Origin: Microbacterium sp. GCS4
GTDB lineage: Bacteria > Actinomycetota > Actinomycetes > Actinomycetales > Microbacteriaceae
DNA: 64,000 nucleotides
Direction of reading: 5' to 3'
Assembly: GCF_001262495.1 (NCBI RefSeq)
Contig: NZ_LGYE01000001.1
Coordinates: forward strand, 1,423,498 to 1,487,497
Shown here: positions 1 through 8,880 of the stretch, in pieces
Position numbering within the stretch: the first letter of the stretch is position 1
Layout: each line of letters opens with the position of its first letter
Notes under the pieces: generated by a model
What the model was told of the DNA's origin: nothing
Seen by the model: only the letters and a program-made list of their open reading frames with translations
Database searches by the model: none
Program-made: the position numbers and the translations under genes

Positions 1-1
1 C

Positions 2-538
2 AAGGCGATCGAGGTCTTCGCGACGCGCGGGTCGAAGCGCACCAGTCTGCGGTCCATCGCGCAGGAGGTCGGAGTCACCCACGCGGCCCTCACGCACTAC
101 TTCGGCTCTCTCGAAGAGCTGCTCGTCGCGGTGTACCGCGAGTCCGAGCGTCGCAACGACACCGAGCACCCGGAGCCCTCGGGACTGAGCCCGGCTCGGA
201 TGATGCGGGTGTCCGCCGAGGAGAACCGGAACATCCCCGGGCTCGTGCAGCTCTATTCGACGCTCGTCGCCTCAGCGCTCGAGGAAGGGCATTCGGCAGC
301 CCACGAGTTCGCGACGCAGCGCTTCTCGCGCCTCCGTGTGCAGATGGCCGACCGGGTGCGCGAACTCCAGGCCACGGGCGATCTGCGCGCCGACCTCGAC
401 GCCGACCTCGTGTCGGCACTCGTCATCGCGGCCTCCGACGGCCTCCAGACCCAGTGGCTCCTCGACCCCTCCGTCGACCACGGCGCCGCGCTCGAGCTCC
501 TCGACGATCTGCTCGCGGGCGGTCGCGACTCCGCCTGA
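2..538 (+). CDS. TetR/AcrR family transcriptional regulator, 5'-truncated by window edge
   Basis: The reading frame is open from base 2, so the start codon lies outside the window; 178 residues are visible. The N-terminal part is a typical TetR helix-turn-helix (S-L-R-S-I-A-Q-E-V-G-V, then A-A-L-T-H-Y-F-G-S with the usual Y-F-G recognition-helix end). The rest is a helical ligand-binding domain ending in a DGLQTQWLLDPSVD block. The same block occurs almost unchanged (DGLQLQWMIDPSVD) in the TetR gene at 14586, so the two are close paralogs. It converges on the oxidoreductase gene at 649 across a double hairpin. Its ligand is unknown; a carbohydrate-related role is only a guess from the neighbours. 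Confidence 0.9.
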   Translation, partial: KAIEVFATRGSKRTSLRSIAQEVGVTHAALTHYFGSLEELLVAVYRESERRNDTEHPEPSGLSPARMMRVSAEENRNIPGLVQLYSTLVASALEEGHSAAHEFATQRFSRLRVQMADRVRELQATGDLRADLDADLVSALVIAASDGLQTQWLLDPSVDHGAALELLDDLLAGGRDSA

Positions 539-561
539 GCGCCCCACCGACGGCATCCGGG

Positions 562-630
562 GCGTGCGCCCGCCCAGACGGGGCGCACGCAGACCGCGGG
601 CCCGCCGACTCGACGTCGACGGGCCCGCGG
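562..630. terminator. Double hairpin between convergent genes
   Basis: Two consecutive inverted repeats fill the gap between convergent genes. The first has 9-bp arms at 562–570 and 582–590. The second has perfect 11-bp GC-only arms at 594–604 and 620–630 around a 15-nt loop. There is no clear T-tract, as is common in high-GC actinobacteria. It probably ends transcription in both directions. Confidence 0.6.
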
Positions 631-648
631 ACCTGAGAGATGCGCTCG

Positions 649-1773
649 TCAGAGCGTCGCGGCGAAGGGGTCGAACCCCTCGGGCAGCAGCGGCACCGGA
701 GCGACCGTGCTCTCCACGGTCACCGCGGCGCCGGTCGCGGCCGACTCCTGCGCCGAGAGCAGGATGTCGAGCACGTGGAAGCCGAGCTCGCCGGAGGCCA
801 CGTGCGGGCGTCCTTCGGCGATCGAGCGCACCATGTCGAGGGCGCCGAGACCACGGCCCACCTCGAGATCGGCGTGCTCGATCTCGATCCACTCCTGCTC
901 GAACGACATGCCGTCGCGGATGACCCCGAGCGGCTTGACGTACGCGATCCGGCCGGCGAACGCGTTCGGGTCGGGCAGGACGATCGTGCCTTCGGTGCCG
1001 TGGATCTCGACGATGCCATGGCGCTCGAGCGCGGAGTCGAAGCTCAGCAGGCTCTGCGCCTGCGCGCCGGCCTCGAACGCCGTGACGATCTGGATCGTCG
1101 AGGGGACCTCGACCGGGAACGTCGTCCCCGCGTTCGGACCCGTGTGGATCTCCCGTTCCTCACGCGCCTTCGAGCCGACGGCCGCGACGTGGTCGACGGG
1201 TCCGAGCAGGCTCACGAGAGCCGAGAAGTAGTACGGGCCCATGTCGAGCAGCGGACCCGCGCCCTCGGCGAAGAGGAACGCCGGGCTCGGGTGCCACAGG
1301 TCGGGGCCCTGCGTCTGGAACATGGTCTGCGCGAACAGCGGGCGGCCGATGACGCCGCTCTCGATCGCGCGACGTGCAGCCTGGAAGCCCGGGCCGAGCA
1401 GCGTGTCCGGAGCGGATCCGACGCGCAGACCAGCGGCCTCCGCCTCGCGGAGGAGTTCCGCCGCGCCGGCGCGGTCGAGTCCGAGGGGCTTCTCGGTCCA
1501 CACGTGCTTGCCTGCGGCGATCGCGGCACGGGAGACCTCGATGTGCACGGCCGGGATCGTGAGGTTCACGATCAGGTCGACGCCCGGGTGGGCGAGGACG
1601 TCCTCTGCCGAGCCGAACGCGGGAACACCGTACTTCTCGGCCTGAGCCTGGGCGCGGTCGAGCAGCAGGTCGCCCACGATGAGGACCTCGGTGTCGGGGA
1701 ACGACGAGAGGTTCTGCAGATAGGTGTCACTGATGACGCCGACGCCGATGATTCCGATGCCGACCGCGCTCAT
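649..1773 (-). CDS. Gfo/Idh/MocA family oxidoreductase
   Basis: A 374-residue NAD(P)-dependent sugar or inositol dehydrogenase-type protein. The N-terminal Rossmann motif GIIGVGVIS lies at about residues 7–15, and the family's cofactor-site EKP motif (W-T-E-K-P-L-G) at 94–96. The rest fits the alpha/beta substrate domain (GPYYFSAL, GTEGTIVLPDPN). Length is normal for the family. The ATG at 1773 overlaps the stop of the upstream isomerase gene by 4 bp, so the two are translationally coupled. The pair resembles myo-inositol or rare-sugar catabolic units in which an oxidoreductase acts with a TIM-barrel isomerase; the substrate cannot be read from the sequence. Confidence 0.92.
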   Translation of the reverse strand: MSAVGIGIIGVGVISDTYLQNLSSFPDTEVLIVGDLLLDRAQAQAEKYGVPAFGSAEDVLAHPGVDLIVNLTIPAVHIEVSRAAIAAGKHVWTEKPLGLDRAGAAELLREAEAAGLRVGSAPDTLLGPGFQAARRAIESGVIGRPLFAQTMFQTQGPDLWHPSPAFLFAEGAGPLLDMGPYYFSALVSLLGPVDHVAAVGSKAREEREIHTGPNAGTTFPVEVPSTIQIVTAFEAGAQAQSLLSFDSALERHGIVEIHGTEGTIVLPDPNAFAGRIAYVKPLGVIRDGMSFEQEWIEIEHADLEVGRGLGALDMVRSIAEGRPHVASGELGFHVLDILLSAQESAATGAAVTVESTVAPVPLLPEGFDPFAATL

Positions 1774-2594
1774 CGGGCGAAACCGCCCTCGACGAGGAAC
1801 GAGTAGCTCGCGGCGATGTCCGCGAAGACGTCGCCGGGAGCGTTGTCGTACTCGATGATGGCGTACTTCAGGGCGGATGCCGCGCGCAGGGCGTCCGCAA
1901 GGGGCACGTCGCCCGTGCCGGCGTGACGCTGGTCGAGGCTGTCCGAGCCGAATTCCGGCGCGCCGGGCGCGAACGGGTTGCTCGCGGGGGCGACGCCGTC
2001 CTTGACGTGCGCGGCCACGAGGCGGTTGCCGAGGCGCGAGACGAGCGCCGTCACGTCCTGGCCGCCGACCAGAGCCCAGTACAGGTCGAGCTCGACGACG
2101 ACGCGCTCGTCGGTCAGCGCCACGAAGCGCTCGAACGCGGTCTCGCCGTCGAAGCTCTCGACGAACTCCTGCGCGTGGTTGTGGTAGCCGACCTCGAGGC
2201 CGAAGCCCGCTGCGGTCTCGACGAGCGCGTTGAGGCGGTCGGCGATGTCGGTGACGCCCTCGAGCGTGAACCAGCGCTCCGGGGCGACGAACGGGTCGAT
2301 GACCGTCTTCAGGCCGACCTTCGCGGCGGCCTCGAACACGACCTCGGGGGCGGGGGTGGGGATGGAGCCGTCCGGGGTCCACAGCTCGTCCGACAGCAGG
2401 GGCGCGTGGCCCGTGGGCGAGGCGAGACCCGAGGCGTCGAGCGCCGCGCGGATCTCGTCGGGACGGCGGACGAAGTCGAACGCCTCCACGTTGCGCAGGC
2501 CGATGGCGGCGAGCTTGTCGAGCGAGCCTCCCATGTCGGCGGAGAACTCCGCCGCGAGCGTGTACAGCTGGACCGATGCTTCTGGCAGGGCCAC
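1770..2594 (-). CDS. Sugar phosphate isomerase/epimerase (AP-endonuclease-2-like TIM barrel)
   Basis: A 274-residue protein of the xylose-isomerase-like TIM-barrel family (IolE/IolH/Hyi type). It opens with a typical first strand and loop (VQLYTLAAEF) and carries metal-site features of the fold, including VGYHNHAQEF near residue 145 and VVELDLYWA. The start is GTG at 2594, preceded by a GGAAGG ribosome site about 7 nt upstream. It is the first gene of a two-gene minus-strand unit with the overlapping Gfo/Idh oxidoreductase. The likely role is isomerisation or dehydration of a keto-sugar or inositol intermediate, inferred from family only. Confidence 0.88.
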   Translation of the reverse strand: MALPEASVQLYTLAAEFSADMGGSLDKLAAIGLRNVEAFDFVRRPDEIRAALDASGLASPTGHAPLLSDELWTPDGSIPTPAPEVVFEAAAKVGLKTVIDPFVAPERWFTLEGVTDIADRLNALVETAAGFGLEVGYHNHAQEFVESFDGETAFERFVALTDERVVVELDLYWALVGGQDVTALVSRLGNRLVAAHVKDGVAPASNPFAPGAPEFGSDSLDQRHAGTGDVPLADALRAASALKYAIIEYDNAPGDVFADIAASYSFLVEGGFAR

Positions 2595-2764
2595 GGTGAC
2601 CTTCCTTCGTCTTCCTTCGAGGGGACGGGCAGTGCATTCTGCCCGCGGTCAGACTAGCAGAAACCTCCACGCGGAAGTAATGACTTCCCTGGACTTTCCC
2701 GGTGCATTCCCCCGCGCCCTGAGAACGGGTGGACAGCCGAAGGCCACAGGCGCATGCTGAACCC

Positions 2765-3160
2765 ATGACGGCATTCCAGAGCACACACGCATTCAGTGGA
2801 TTCAGCGTCGACGACATCGATGCGGCCCGGGCCTTCTACGGCGACGTCCTCGGCATGGACGTCACCACCAACGCCATGGGCTTCCTCGACATCCGACTGA
2901 ACGACGGCGGGTCCATCCTCGTCTACGCCAAGCCGAATCACACGCCCGCGAGCTTCACGATCCTCAACTTCCCCGTCGACGACGTCGAGGCCGCGGTCGA
3001 CGAGCTCAACGCACGCGGCGTCGTCACGAAGATCTACGACGACCCTCAGCTCGGCACCGACGCCAAAGGCATCTCACACGGCGAGCCGGGTCGGGGGCCG
3101 GACATCGCCTGGTTCAGGGACCCTGCGGGCAACGTCCTCGCGGTGCTCGCCGCCGTATAG
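2765..3160 (+). CDS. VOC family (glyoxalase/bleomycin resistance fold) protein
   Basis: A 131-residue single-domain vicinal-oxygen-chelate protein with two beta-alpha-beta-beta-beta modules. The first starts FSGFSVDDIDAARAFYGDVL; the second holds FPVDDVEAAVDELNARGV and ends in the common IAWFRDPAGNVLAVL. The ATG at 2765 is chosen because it precedes the conserved first strand; a longer in-frame GTG start at 2729 would add 12 residues with no family support. No strong ribosome site is visible. It is divergent from the isomerase gene and convergent with the SDR gene. Such proteins range from lyases to resistance proteins, so no substrate is assigned. Confidence 0.85.
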   Translation: MTAFQSTHAFSGFSVDDIDAARAFYGDVLGMDVTTNAMGFLDIRLNDGGSILVYAKPNHTPASFTILNFPVDDVEAAVDELNARGVVTKIYDDPQLGTDAKGISHGEPGRGPDIAWFRDPAGNVLAVLAAV

Positions 3161-3168
3161 GCGGCGAG
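3146..3168. terminator. Hairpin overlapping the stop codon of the VOC gene
   Basis: A perfect 9-bp inverted repeat (CTCGCCGCC / GGCGGCGAG) with a GTATA loop lies across the TAG stop codon of the VOC gene and in the 13-bp gap to the convergent SDR gene. It can act as a short bidirectional terminator. Confidence 0.45.
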
Positions 3169-3173
3169 CCCCG

Positions 3174-4148
3174 CTACGCGGTCAGCCCGTCGAACAGCGC
3201 GTTCATCGCGGGATCGACGCGCTGCAGTTCGGGGTGCGTGTCGTGCCAGTCGATGATCTCGCGCGCGGCGGTGTGCAGCCCGACCGTCGGCGCGAAGTCG
3301 GGGACGAGTCGGCGGATCTTGGAGTTGTCGAAGACCACCGAGTGCGCCATGTCGCCCGTCAGCTGCCCCGCACGCTCGGGCGCCGCCGCCTCGATCGCCG
3401 CGCTCGTGGCGTAGCGGATCCGCGGCTCGGCGCCGGCGGCGCGCCCCAGCATCCCGTAGATCTCGTTCCAGGTGTAGACGAAGTCGCTCGTGATCTGGAA
3501 CGTGTCGCCGAAGGCCAGCGGATTGCCGAGGAGCCCGACGAACCCGACGGCGAAGTCGCTCGAGTGCGTCAGCGTCCACAGCGAGGTGCCGTCGCCGTGG
3601 ACGACGATCTCCTCGCCGCGGCGGATGCGGTCGATCGCCGTCCACCCGCCGAAAGCGGGGATGGTCCACTTGTCGTAGGTGTGCGACGGCCTCAGCACGG
3701 TCACCGGGAATCCGCGGTCACGGTATGCGGCGGTGAGGAGGTCCTCGCATGCGATCTTGTCGCGCGAGTACTGCCAGAACGGGTTGCGCAGCGGCGTGGA
3801 CTCCGTGATCGGCAGGTGCGCGACGGGCTTCTGATAGGCCGAGGCCGAACTGATGAACACGTACTGCCCCGTGCGCCCCTCGAACCGGTGCATGTCGCGC
3901 TGCACCTGCTCGGGGGTGAAGGCGATCATGTCGACCACGACGTCGAACTCGCGGCCGGCCAGCGCAGCGTCGACCGCGTCCGCATCCGACGCATCCGCCG
4001 TGAGCACCTCGATGCCGTCCACGGGCTCACGACGTGAGCGCCCGCGGTTGAGCATCGTCACCTCCATGCCGCGTCGCGCGGCGAGCTCGCTCGCCGCCGA
4101 GGAGATGATCCCCGTCCCTCCGATGAACAGAACACTGGTCGCAGACAT
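3174..4148 (-). CDS. NAD-dependent epimerase/dehydratase (extended SDR)
   Basis: A 324-residue extended short-chain dehydrogenase. The cofactor loop near residues 9–17 reads IGGTGIISS, with serine in place of the third glycine, a variant I recall from CSP41-like and NAD-epimerase subgroups. The catalytic pair is present as Y-S-R-D-K (YxxxK) in FWQYSRDKIACED, and a VLRPSHTYDKW segment matches the substrate loop of sugar-nucleotide epimerase relatives. Start ATG at 4148. The gene stands alone, convergent with the VOC gene. The substrate is probably a nucleotide sugar or a small hydroxylated compound, but this is not decided by the sequence. Confidence 0.88.
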   Translation of the reverse strand: MSATSVLFIGGTGIISSAASELAARRGMEVTMLNRGRSRREPVDGIEVLTADASDADAVDAALAGREFDVVVDMIAFTPEQVQRDMHRFEGRTGQYVFISSASAYQKPVAHLPITESTPLRNPFWQYSRDKIACEDLLTAAYRDRGFPVTVLRPSHTYDKWTIPAFGGWTAIDRIRRGEEIVVHGDGTSLWTLTHSSDFAVGFVGLLGNPLAFGDTFQITSDFVYTWNEIYGMLGRAAGAEPRIRYATSAAIEAAAPERAGQLTGDMAHSVVFDNSKIRRLVPDFAPTVGLHTAAREIIDWHDTHPELQRVDPAMNALFDGLTA

Positions 4149-4184
4149 ACTGCGACCCTATCGACGGGCCGCACGTCGGCCGAG

Positions 4185-4529
4185 TCAGGGGCGGATGTCG
4201 AAGTCGTCGATCCCCTCGACATCCCAGTCGATGTCCGACGGTGTGATCCCCGTGGACTCGTCGCGAGGGAACCGCGGGTGCGACCGCATCTTCGCAGCCT
4301 GTTCGCTGAAGTCCGGGTCCAGGCTCTCCGAGGCGCTCGGTCCGACCAGCACGTCGTTGCCGAGGCCCACCACCAGCTCGGCCGTGTCTGCCCGGCCGTC
4401 GACGACGATGGGGATCTGCAGCGCCTCCGACTCCCCCTCGTTGGCGATCGCCGCAGCGAGCACCACGAGGGCGTCGGCGACATCGTCGGTGGTGACCAGC
4501 TGCTGACCTGCGTACGACACGAGCTTCAT
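4185..4529 (-). CDS. Hypothetical protein, 114 aa
   Basis: A small soluble protein I do not recognise. It begins MKLVSYAGQQLVTTDDVADAL, is acidic, and ends in an Asp-rich tail (DIDWDVEGIDDFDIRP). The middle, IPIVVDGRADTAELVVGLGNDVLVG, looks like alternating beta strands. No signal peptide or membrane segment. The ATG at 4529 is the first start that gives a normal-looking protein; the frame stays open further upstream but that part is antisense to the kinase region. It lies 103 bp downstream of the ROK kinase on the same strand and could be the last gene of that operon. Confidence 0.6.
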   Translation of the reverse strand: MKLVSYAGQQLVTTDDVADALVVLAAAIANEGESEALQIPIVVDGRADTAELVVGLGNDVLVGPSASESLDPDFSEQAAKMRSHPRFPRDESTGITPSDIDWDVEGIDDFDIRP

Positions 4530-4632
4530 GAGGCCAGCATCGCATCGCCTCACATGGTGACGGGACGGCCTTGCGCCGACACGGGTCGGTGTGTGAGCGA
4601 CCTCAGAGCCGCACGTCCGAGGCGCCCACGTG

Positions 4633-5529
4633 TCAGCGCGGATCGAGCAGCGCGGCCCCCACGGCACCGCCGAGCTCTCCGGCGTCGGAGTAGGCGATCT
4701 CGGGCTGCGAGCGGTACGACTCGAGACGACGGAACTCACGGCGCGCGGGCTCCCCGATGAGGTCGGCGAACTGGGATGCACTCCCGCCCACCACGATCGC
4801 GTCGACGCGGAACACGGTCTGGAGATCGGCGAGCCCTGCGCCGAGCAGCCGCCCGAACTCCTCGAAGACCGACAGTGCTCGCCCCTCTCCCCCTCGTGCT
4901 CTCGCCGCGAGATCGGCGAGCGCCGTCGACGGATCGGAGGCCCCGGGCTGCATCGCCTGGGCCGCGCTCTGCAGCGCCGTGCGCGACACCGCCTGCTCCC
5001 AGCACGACGACCGTCCGCAGTAGCACGGTGCGGTCGACGCATCGACGAGCCTATGACCGGCCTCGGGATGCTCCCCGTCGGCGCCCCGGATAGGCCGTCC
5101 TCCCGAGAGCGCGGCCACACCCACGCCGGTGCCGAGCGTGACCATCAGCAGCGACTCCTCTCCGGTCCCCGCCCCCACGATCGACTCGTACACCGCGGCC
5201 GCGACCGCATCGTTGTCGATCGCCACCGGCACGTCGAACTCCGCCCGCAGCACCGCCCGCAGGTCGACCCCGGTGAAGGCCGGGAGCGTCGCCGGATTGC
5301 GGATGATGCCGGCGCGGTCGACCGGCCCGCTCGCGCCGATCCCGATCGACACCGCCCGCCTGGTGCCGATCACGCCGCGGACGGCGTCGATCAGACCGCG
5401 CACGGCGAACGCCCGCCCCGTAGCCGTCGCGTAGGACACCCTGTCGACGACGGTCCCGTCCGGTGCCACGAGCGCCACCCTGGTGCCGGTACCGCCGAGA
5501 TCGATCCCGATCCGGAGATCGTCGGTCAT
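4633..5529 (-). CDS. ROK family sugar kinase
   Basis: A 298-residue ROK protein. The phosphate-binding loop is near the N-terminus (IGIDLGGTGTRVAL, about residues 7–20), the second ATP element is LGTGVGVA, and EAGH precedes a zinc site CYCGRSSCWEQ of the ROK CxCGxxxCxE type. Unlike ROK repressors it lacks an N-terminal DNA-binding domain, so it is an enzyme, probably phosphorylating glucose, N-acetylglucosamine, glucosamine or a related sugar at O6. It starts 7 bp after the SIS-domain gene. With that isomerase/deaminase it suggests kinase-then-deaminase processing of an aminosugar or glycated compound. Confidence 0.88.
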   Translation of the reverse strand: MTDDLRIGIDLGGTGTRVALVAPDGTVVDRVSYATATGRAFAVRGLIDAVRGVIGTRRAVSIGIGASGPVDRAGIIRNPATLPAFTGVDLRAVLRAEFDVPVAIDNDAVAAAVYESIVGAGTGEESLLMVTLGTGVGVAALSGGRPIRGADGEHPEAGHRLVDASTAPCYCGRSSCWEQAVSRTALQSAAQAMQPGASDPSTALADLAARARGGEGRALSVFEEFGRLLGAGLADLQTVFRVDAIVVGGSASQFADLIGEPARREFRRLESYRSQPEIAYSDAGELGGAVGAALLDPR

Positions 5530-5536
5530 GATCGCC

Positions 5537-6559
5537 TCACAGTGTCGCCGTGACCTTGCTGCCGTAGGCGAACGCTCCCGGGACGACTCCGTTCTCGCGC
5601 GCGATCGCCACCGCGATCCTCTGAGCGACCACGGACTGCTCCAGGAGAGCGGCCAGGGATCCGTCTGCGCGCACGTCGACCGTCGTCGCCCCGTCGAGGC
5701 GCAGGTCGCCGACCAGCACGACGGAGGCACCCGAAGCAAGGAGGTCGCTGGCGATGCGGCCGAGCGGGCCGTCGGCGTCGTCGCGGGACGCTCCGAAGAA
5801 CACGCCGGTGAAGCCGGGGCCGGCCAATTCGTAGGGTCCGTGCCGAAACTCGCCGCCGACGAAGCCCTCGATCGCGACCTTCGACGACTCCTTGCCGATC
5901 AGCGCGGCGAAGAGCGCTGTCGCCGCGGCGTCCCCCCACCCGATCGTCGCGAGACGCGGACGATCGACGGCCAGCGCATTCTGCGCGATCCGCATCAGGT
6001 CGAGATCGATCAGTGTCTCGATCCGGTCGGCGGAGGTCGGAATCTGCTCTTCGACGGCGGCACTGTCGATCGCGCCGAACGCGGCGGCGATCCGGTGGTG
6101 CACGACCAACGAATTGAGGTAGCTCTTGGTGCTCACCGTGGCCTCGTCACCGCTGCGCAGCGGCAGGTAGAGGTCGGCGGACCGGGCGAGCGGACTCTCG
6201 TCGTTCGCGGCGACGCCGATGAGCGCACCGGCACGGATTCCGCGATCGAGCAGCTCGACGATCTCCGCGCTCGCCCCGGACTGCGATGTCGCGATCACGA
6301 GCGTGTCCGGGGTGACGAGCTCCGGTGTGTCGAGGAGCTGTCCGGCGTCGACGTTCCAGGTGGCCCGCCCGTGTCGCGCGAGCGCCCGCCACGCGGGAAG
6401 CCCGACCGTGTGCGAGCTGCCCATGCCGGTGAAGACGATCCGCTCCCACGAGCGTACGCCGAGCTCGGCGAGACGCTCGTCGGACCTGTCGTCCGCGAGG
6501 CGGCGCAGAGCGTCGGGCTGCTCGCTGATGTTCCTCTCGAACGGTGAGGTGCTGGTCAT
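5537..6559 (-). CDS. SIS-domain sugar isomerase/deaminase (GlmS-isomerase/FrlB-like)
   Basis: A 340-residue protein made of two SIS domains and no glutaminase domain. Visible landmarks are the phosphosugar loop FTGMGSSHTVG (about residues 43–53), SQSGASAEIVEL, GDEATVSTKSYLN, KESSKVAIEGFVGGEFRHGP and a C-terminal GSKVTATL. The arrangement is that of the GlmS isomerase half, the NagB-II-type glucosamine-6-phosphate deaminase, and FrlB fructoselysine-6-phosphate deglycase. The ATG overlaps the stop of the GMC gene by 4 bp. It probably releases ammonia or an amino acid from a 6-phosphorylated aminosugar or Amadori compound. Which of the two cannot be settled here. Confidence 0.85.
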   Translation of the reverse strand: MTSTSPFERNISEQPDALRRLADDRSDERLAELGVRSWERIVFTGMGSSHTVGLPAWRALARHGRATWNVDAGQLLDTPELVTPDTLVIATSQSGASAEIVELLDRGIRAGALIGVAANDESPLARSADLYLPLRSGDEATVSTKSYLNSLVVHHRIAAAFGAIDSAAVEEQIPTSADRIETLIDLDLMRIAQNALAVDRPRLATIGWGDAAATALFAALIGKESSKVAIEGFVGGEFRHGPYELAGPGFTGVFFGASRDDADGPLGRIASDLLASGASVVLVGDLRLDGATTVDVRADGSLAALLEQSVVAQRIAVAIARENGVVPGAFAYGSKVTATL

Positions 6560-8067
6560 CGGTTCGTGTCCTCTCGAAGCAGGAGTCGGGCGACGTTCGC
6601 GCCGATCATCGCGGTCGGCAGATTGATGTTCCCGCGCGTGATCGACGGCATGATCGAGGCGTCGGCGACGTAGAGTCCGTCGATGTCGCGCACCTTCCCG
6701 GTGCTGTCGACGACGGCGAGCGGGTCGGAGTGCGGGCCCATCTTGCAGGTGCCCGCCGGGTGGCAGTAGTTCACGATGTCGTCGAGCGGATCGGAATCGC
6801 CGACGCGCGGGCCGAGCACCTCGGCGAGCACGGGCTGCTGGACCATGCGCTCGAGCAGAGCGAGCGCCTCACCGAGAACCGTGCGATCGTGTCCGTCGGG
6901 ATCGCTGCCGTAGCGGTGATCGATCACGGGGTTCACGACATCGAGATCCGGCGCCAGAGTGACCGTGCCTTCCGACCGGGCGCGCATGGCGCCTCCGTAA
7001 AGGGAGATCGGCGGCAGGCCCGGGTGTCCGCTGTTCGCTCCGGCGACCATGAACACGTGGATGTCGTAGGGTCCGCCGTCGCACACACTGGATCGGGCAC
7101 GGCCGATGGTCTGCTCGTCGGGGCTCCACCCGCGAGCGGCGAGTTCATCGACGAGACCAGGGCGGCCCGCGAAGTCCAGCTGCACGCATTCGTGGTCGAG
7201 GAGGTGTTTGCCGACGCCCGGCACGTCGGCGACCACGTCGATGCCGAGGGCGGTGAGCTCGTCGGCAGGTCCGATGCCCGACCGCAGCAGGATCGCCGGC
7301 GAGTGATACGCCCCGGCGGCGACGACGACGCGTGCCGCGCGGACGGTCACGACCTGTCCGTCGACCTCGATCTCGGCGCCCTGCACCCGACGCCCCTCGA
7401 ACAGGAGCCGGCGAGCGCGCGCGCCTCCGCGGACGGTCAGGTTCCCGCGACCGCGTACCTCGTCGAGGAAGGCGAACGCACTGTTCCATCTCACCCCGTC
7501 GACGACGTTCACCGGCATCGGGCCGATGCCCTCAGCCGCCTCGATGTCATCGAGGTCGTCGGCGAACGGCAACCCTGCGGCGAGTCCCGCCTCGACGAAG
7601 GCGCGCTGCGGCGGAGTCAGCTCCTCCATCGTGTAGCGACGCACCCGGAAAGCATCCCGGACCTCATCGAGCAGCGGTTCGACCTCGCGGGCCGCCCACC
7701 CCGGGTTACCCTCAGCCGCCCACTCGTCGTAGTCGTAACGGGCGCTCACGGATGCCGTGCACCCGTTGTGCGCGGAGCAGCCGCCGACGATCGCCGCGCG
7801 GGGGAGGTCGAGAGTGCCGGCGCCGGAGGTTCGGGTGGTGCGCAGGTCGTAATCGTGCGACAGAGGGATGGTGCGCGCATCGAGCATGTCGGCCGGCCAC
7901 CTGCCCTCGTCGAACGGACCGTAATCCGGCCCTGCGTCGATGAGGAGGATCGTTTCGTCCGTGGCGGCGGCGAGCGCAGCGGTGAAGGCTGACCCGCCGG
8001 GTCCGGCCCCGATCACGAGGGTGCCGACGGATGTGGGAAGAACGGAAGAAGCGTGAGAAGTGTCCAT
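6556..8067 (-). CDS. GMC family FAD-dependent oxidoreductase
   Basis: A 503-residue glucose-methanol-choline oxidoreductase. The FAD dinucleotide motif VIGAGPGGSAF lies at about residues 18–28. The second GMC signature region (VVAAGAYHSPAILLRSGIG) is present. The C-terminal catalytic block reads NYCHPAGTCKMG, with the conserved His, followed by GLYVADASIMP and GNINLPTAMIGANVA. No signal peptide, so it acts in the cytoplasm. Start ATG at 8067 with AGGAA about 6 nt upstream. Encoded between the DeoR regulator and the SIS protein, it probably oxidises an alcohol or sugar hydroxyl of the same imported substrate. This activity is not part of classical fructoselysine or glucosamine pathways. Confidence 0.9.
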   Translation of the reverse strand: MDTSHASSVLPTSVGTLVIGAGPGGSAFTAALAAATDETILLIDAGPDYGPFDEGRWPADMLDARTIPLSHDYDLRTTRTSGAGTLDLPRAAIVGGCSAHNGCTASVSARYDYDEWAAEGNPGWAAREVEPLLDEVRDAFRVRRYTMEELTPPQRAFVEAGLAAGLPFADDLDDIEAAEGIGPMPVNVVDGVRWNSAFAFLDEVRGRGNLTVRGGARARRLLFEGRRVQGAEIEVDGQVVTVRAARVVVAAGAYHSPAILLRSGIGPADELTALGIDVVADVPGVGKHLLDHECVQLDFAGRPGLVDELAARGWSPDEQTIGRARSSVCDGGPYDIHVFMVAGANSGHPGLPPISLYGGAMRARSEGTVTLAPDLDVVNPVIDHRYGSDPDGHDRTVLGEALALLERMVQQPVLAEVLGPRVGDSDPLDDIVNYCHPAGTCKMGPHSDPLAVVDSTGKVRDIDGLYVADASIMPSITRGNINLPTAMIGANVARLLLREDTNR

Positions 8068-8082
8068 GTCGTTCCTGCGGGG

Positions 8083-8841
8083 CTAGGCGATGAGCAGCTC
8101 GGCCCCCGCGGCCGAGAGCTCGTTCTTGTGAGTGGTGGCGATGGAAGAGTCCGTGACGACGAGGTCGATCTCGTCGAGACCGCAGATCAGGGCGAACGCC
8201 TCGCGGCCGAACTTGGAGGAGTCCACTGCCACGAGGGTGCGGCGCGAGACCTCCTTCGCTGCGCGTTTGACTGCGGCATCCTCGACGTTCCATTCGGTCA
8301 GTCCCGCACCGACATCGACCGCGGACGCCGTCATGACGTACGTGTCGAAGCGATAGCGCCGCAGCGACGCCTCCGCGTCCGAGCCGATCACACTCGACTC
8401 GCCGGTGCGCACCATGCCGCCGGGGATCATCAGCCGCGTGGCGTGGTCGACCGACAGGATGTCCGCCACGCGGATGTTCAGCGCGCAGACCGTGAGGTTT
8501 CGTCCGACGAGGGCCTCCGCGATGGCGACTCCCGTCGACCCGCCGTCGAGCACGATGGTCTGGCCGTCGATGACCTCGCGGGCGACGGCCTGCCCGATCA
8601 GCCGCTTCGCATCCGCATTGGTCCGGCTGCGCAGTGCGAACAGCGGCTCGAAGCTGCGGCTCGCCGCCGAGACCGCTCCGCCGTGCGTTCGGACCAGCAG
8701 ACCCGCGGCGGCGAGCTGGATGATGTCGCGGCGCGCCGTCATCTCCGAGACGCCGAAGCGCGCACTGAGGTCTGCGACGTTCACTTCGCCCTGGTCCGCG
8801 AGCTGGGCCAGGATCTCCTGTTGTCTCTGCTCGGCGTTCAT
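8083..8841 (-). CDS. DeoR family transcriptional repressor
   Basis: A 252-residue DeoR/GlpR regulator. The N-terminal winged helix begins QRQQEILAQL and contains the family signature VNVADLSARFGVSEMTARRDI with the typical R-T-H-G-G-A end. The C-terminal DeoRC sugar-phosphate sensor has the D-G-G-S-T phosphate loop. The ATG at 8841 is preferred over one 30 nt upstream because GAGAGGACC lies just before it. It sits inside the operon, 39 bp after the permease and 15 bp before the GMC gene, so it probably represses its own operon by binding the GTTCGT cluster at 10370–10427, with a phosphorylated pathway sugar as inducer. Confidence 0.92.
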   Translation of the reverse strand: MNAEQRQQEILAQLADQGEVNVADLSARFGVSEMTARRDIIQLAAAGLLVRTHGGAVSAASRSFEPLFALRSRTNADAKRLIGQAVAREVIDGQTIVLDGGSTGVAIAEALVGRNLTVCALNIRVADILSVDHATRLMIPGGMVRTGESSVIGSDAEASLRRYRFDTYVMTASAVDVGAGLTEWNVEDAAVKRAAKEVSRRTLVAVDSSKFGREAFALICGLDEIDLVVTDSSIATTHKNELSAAGAELLIA

Positions 8842-8880
8842 GTCGATGGTCCTCTCGATGGTCGGTGACACTTCTCGAGA

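Noticed and set aside
649..2817. A single 722-residue open frame spanning the Gfo/Idh gene and its upstream neighbour
   Set aside because: Residues before the MSAVGIGIIG start are arginine-rich antisense of the isomerase gene, which is itself a clear TIM-barrel protein in another frame. The two are separate overlapping genes.
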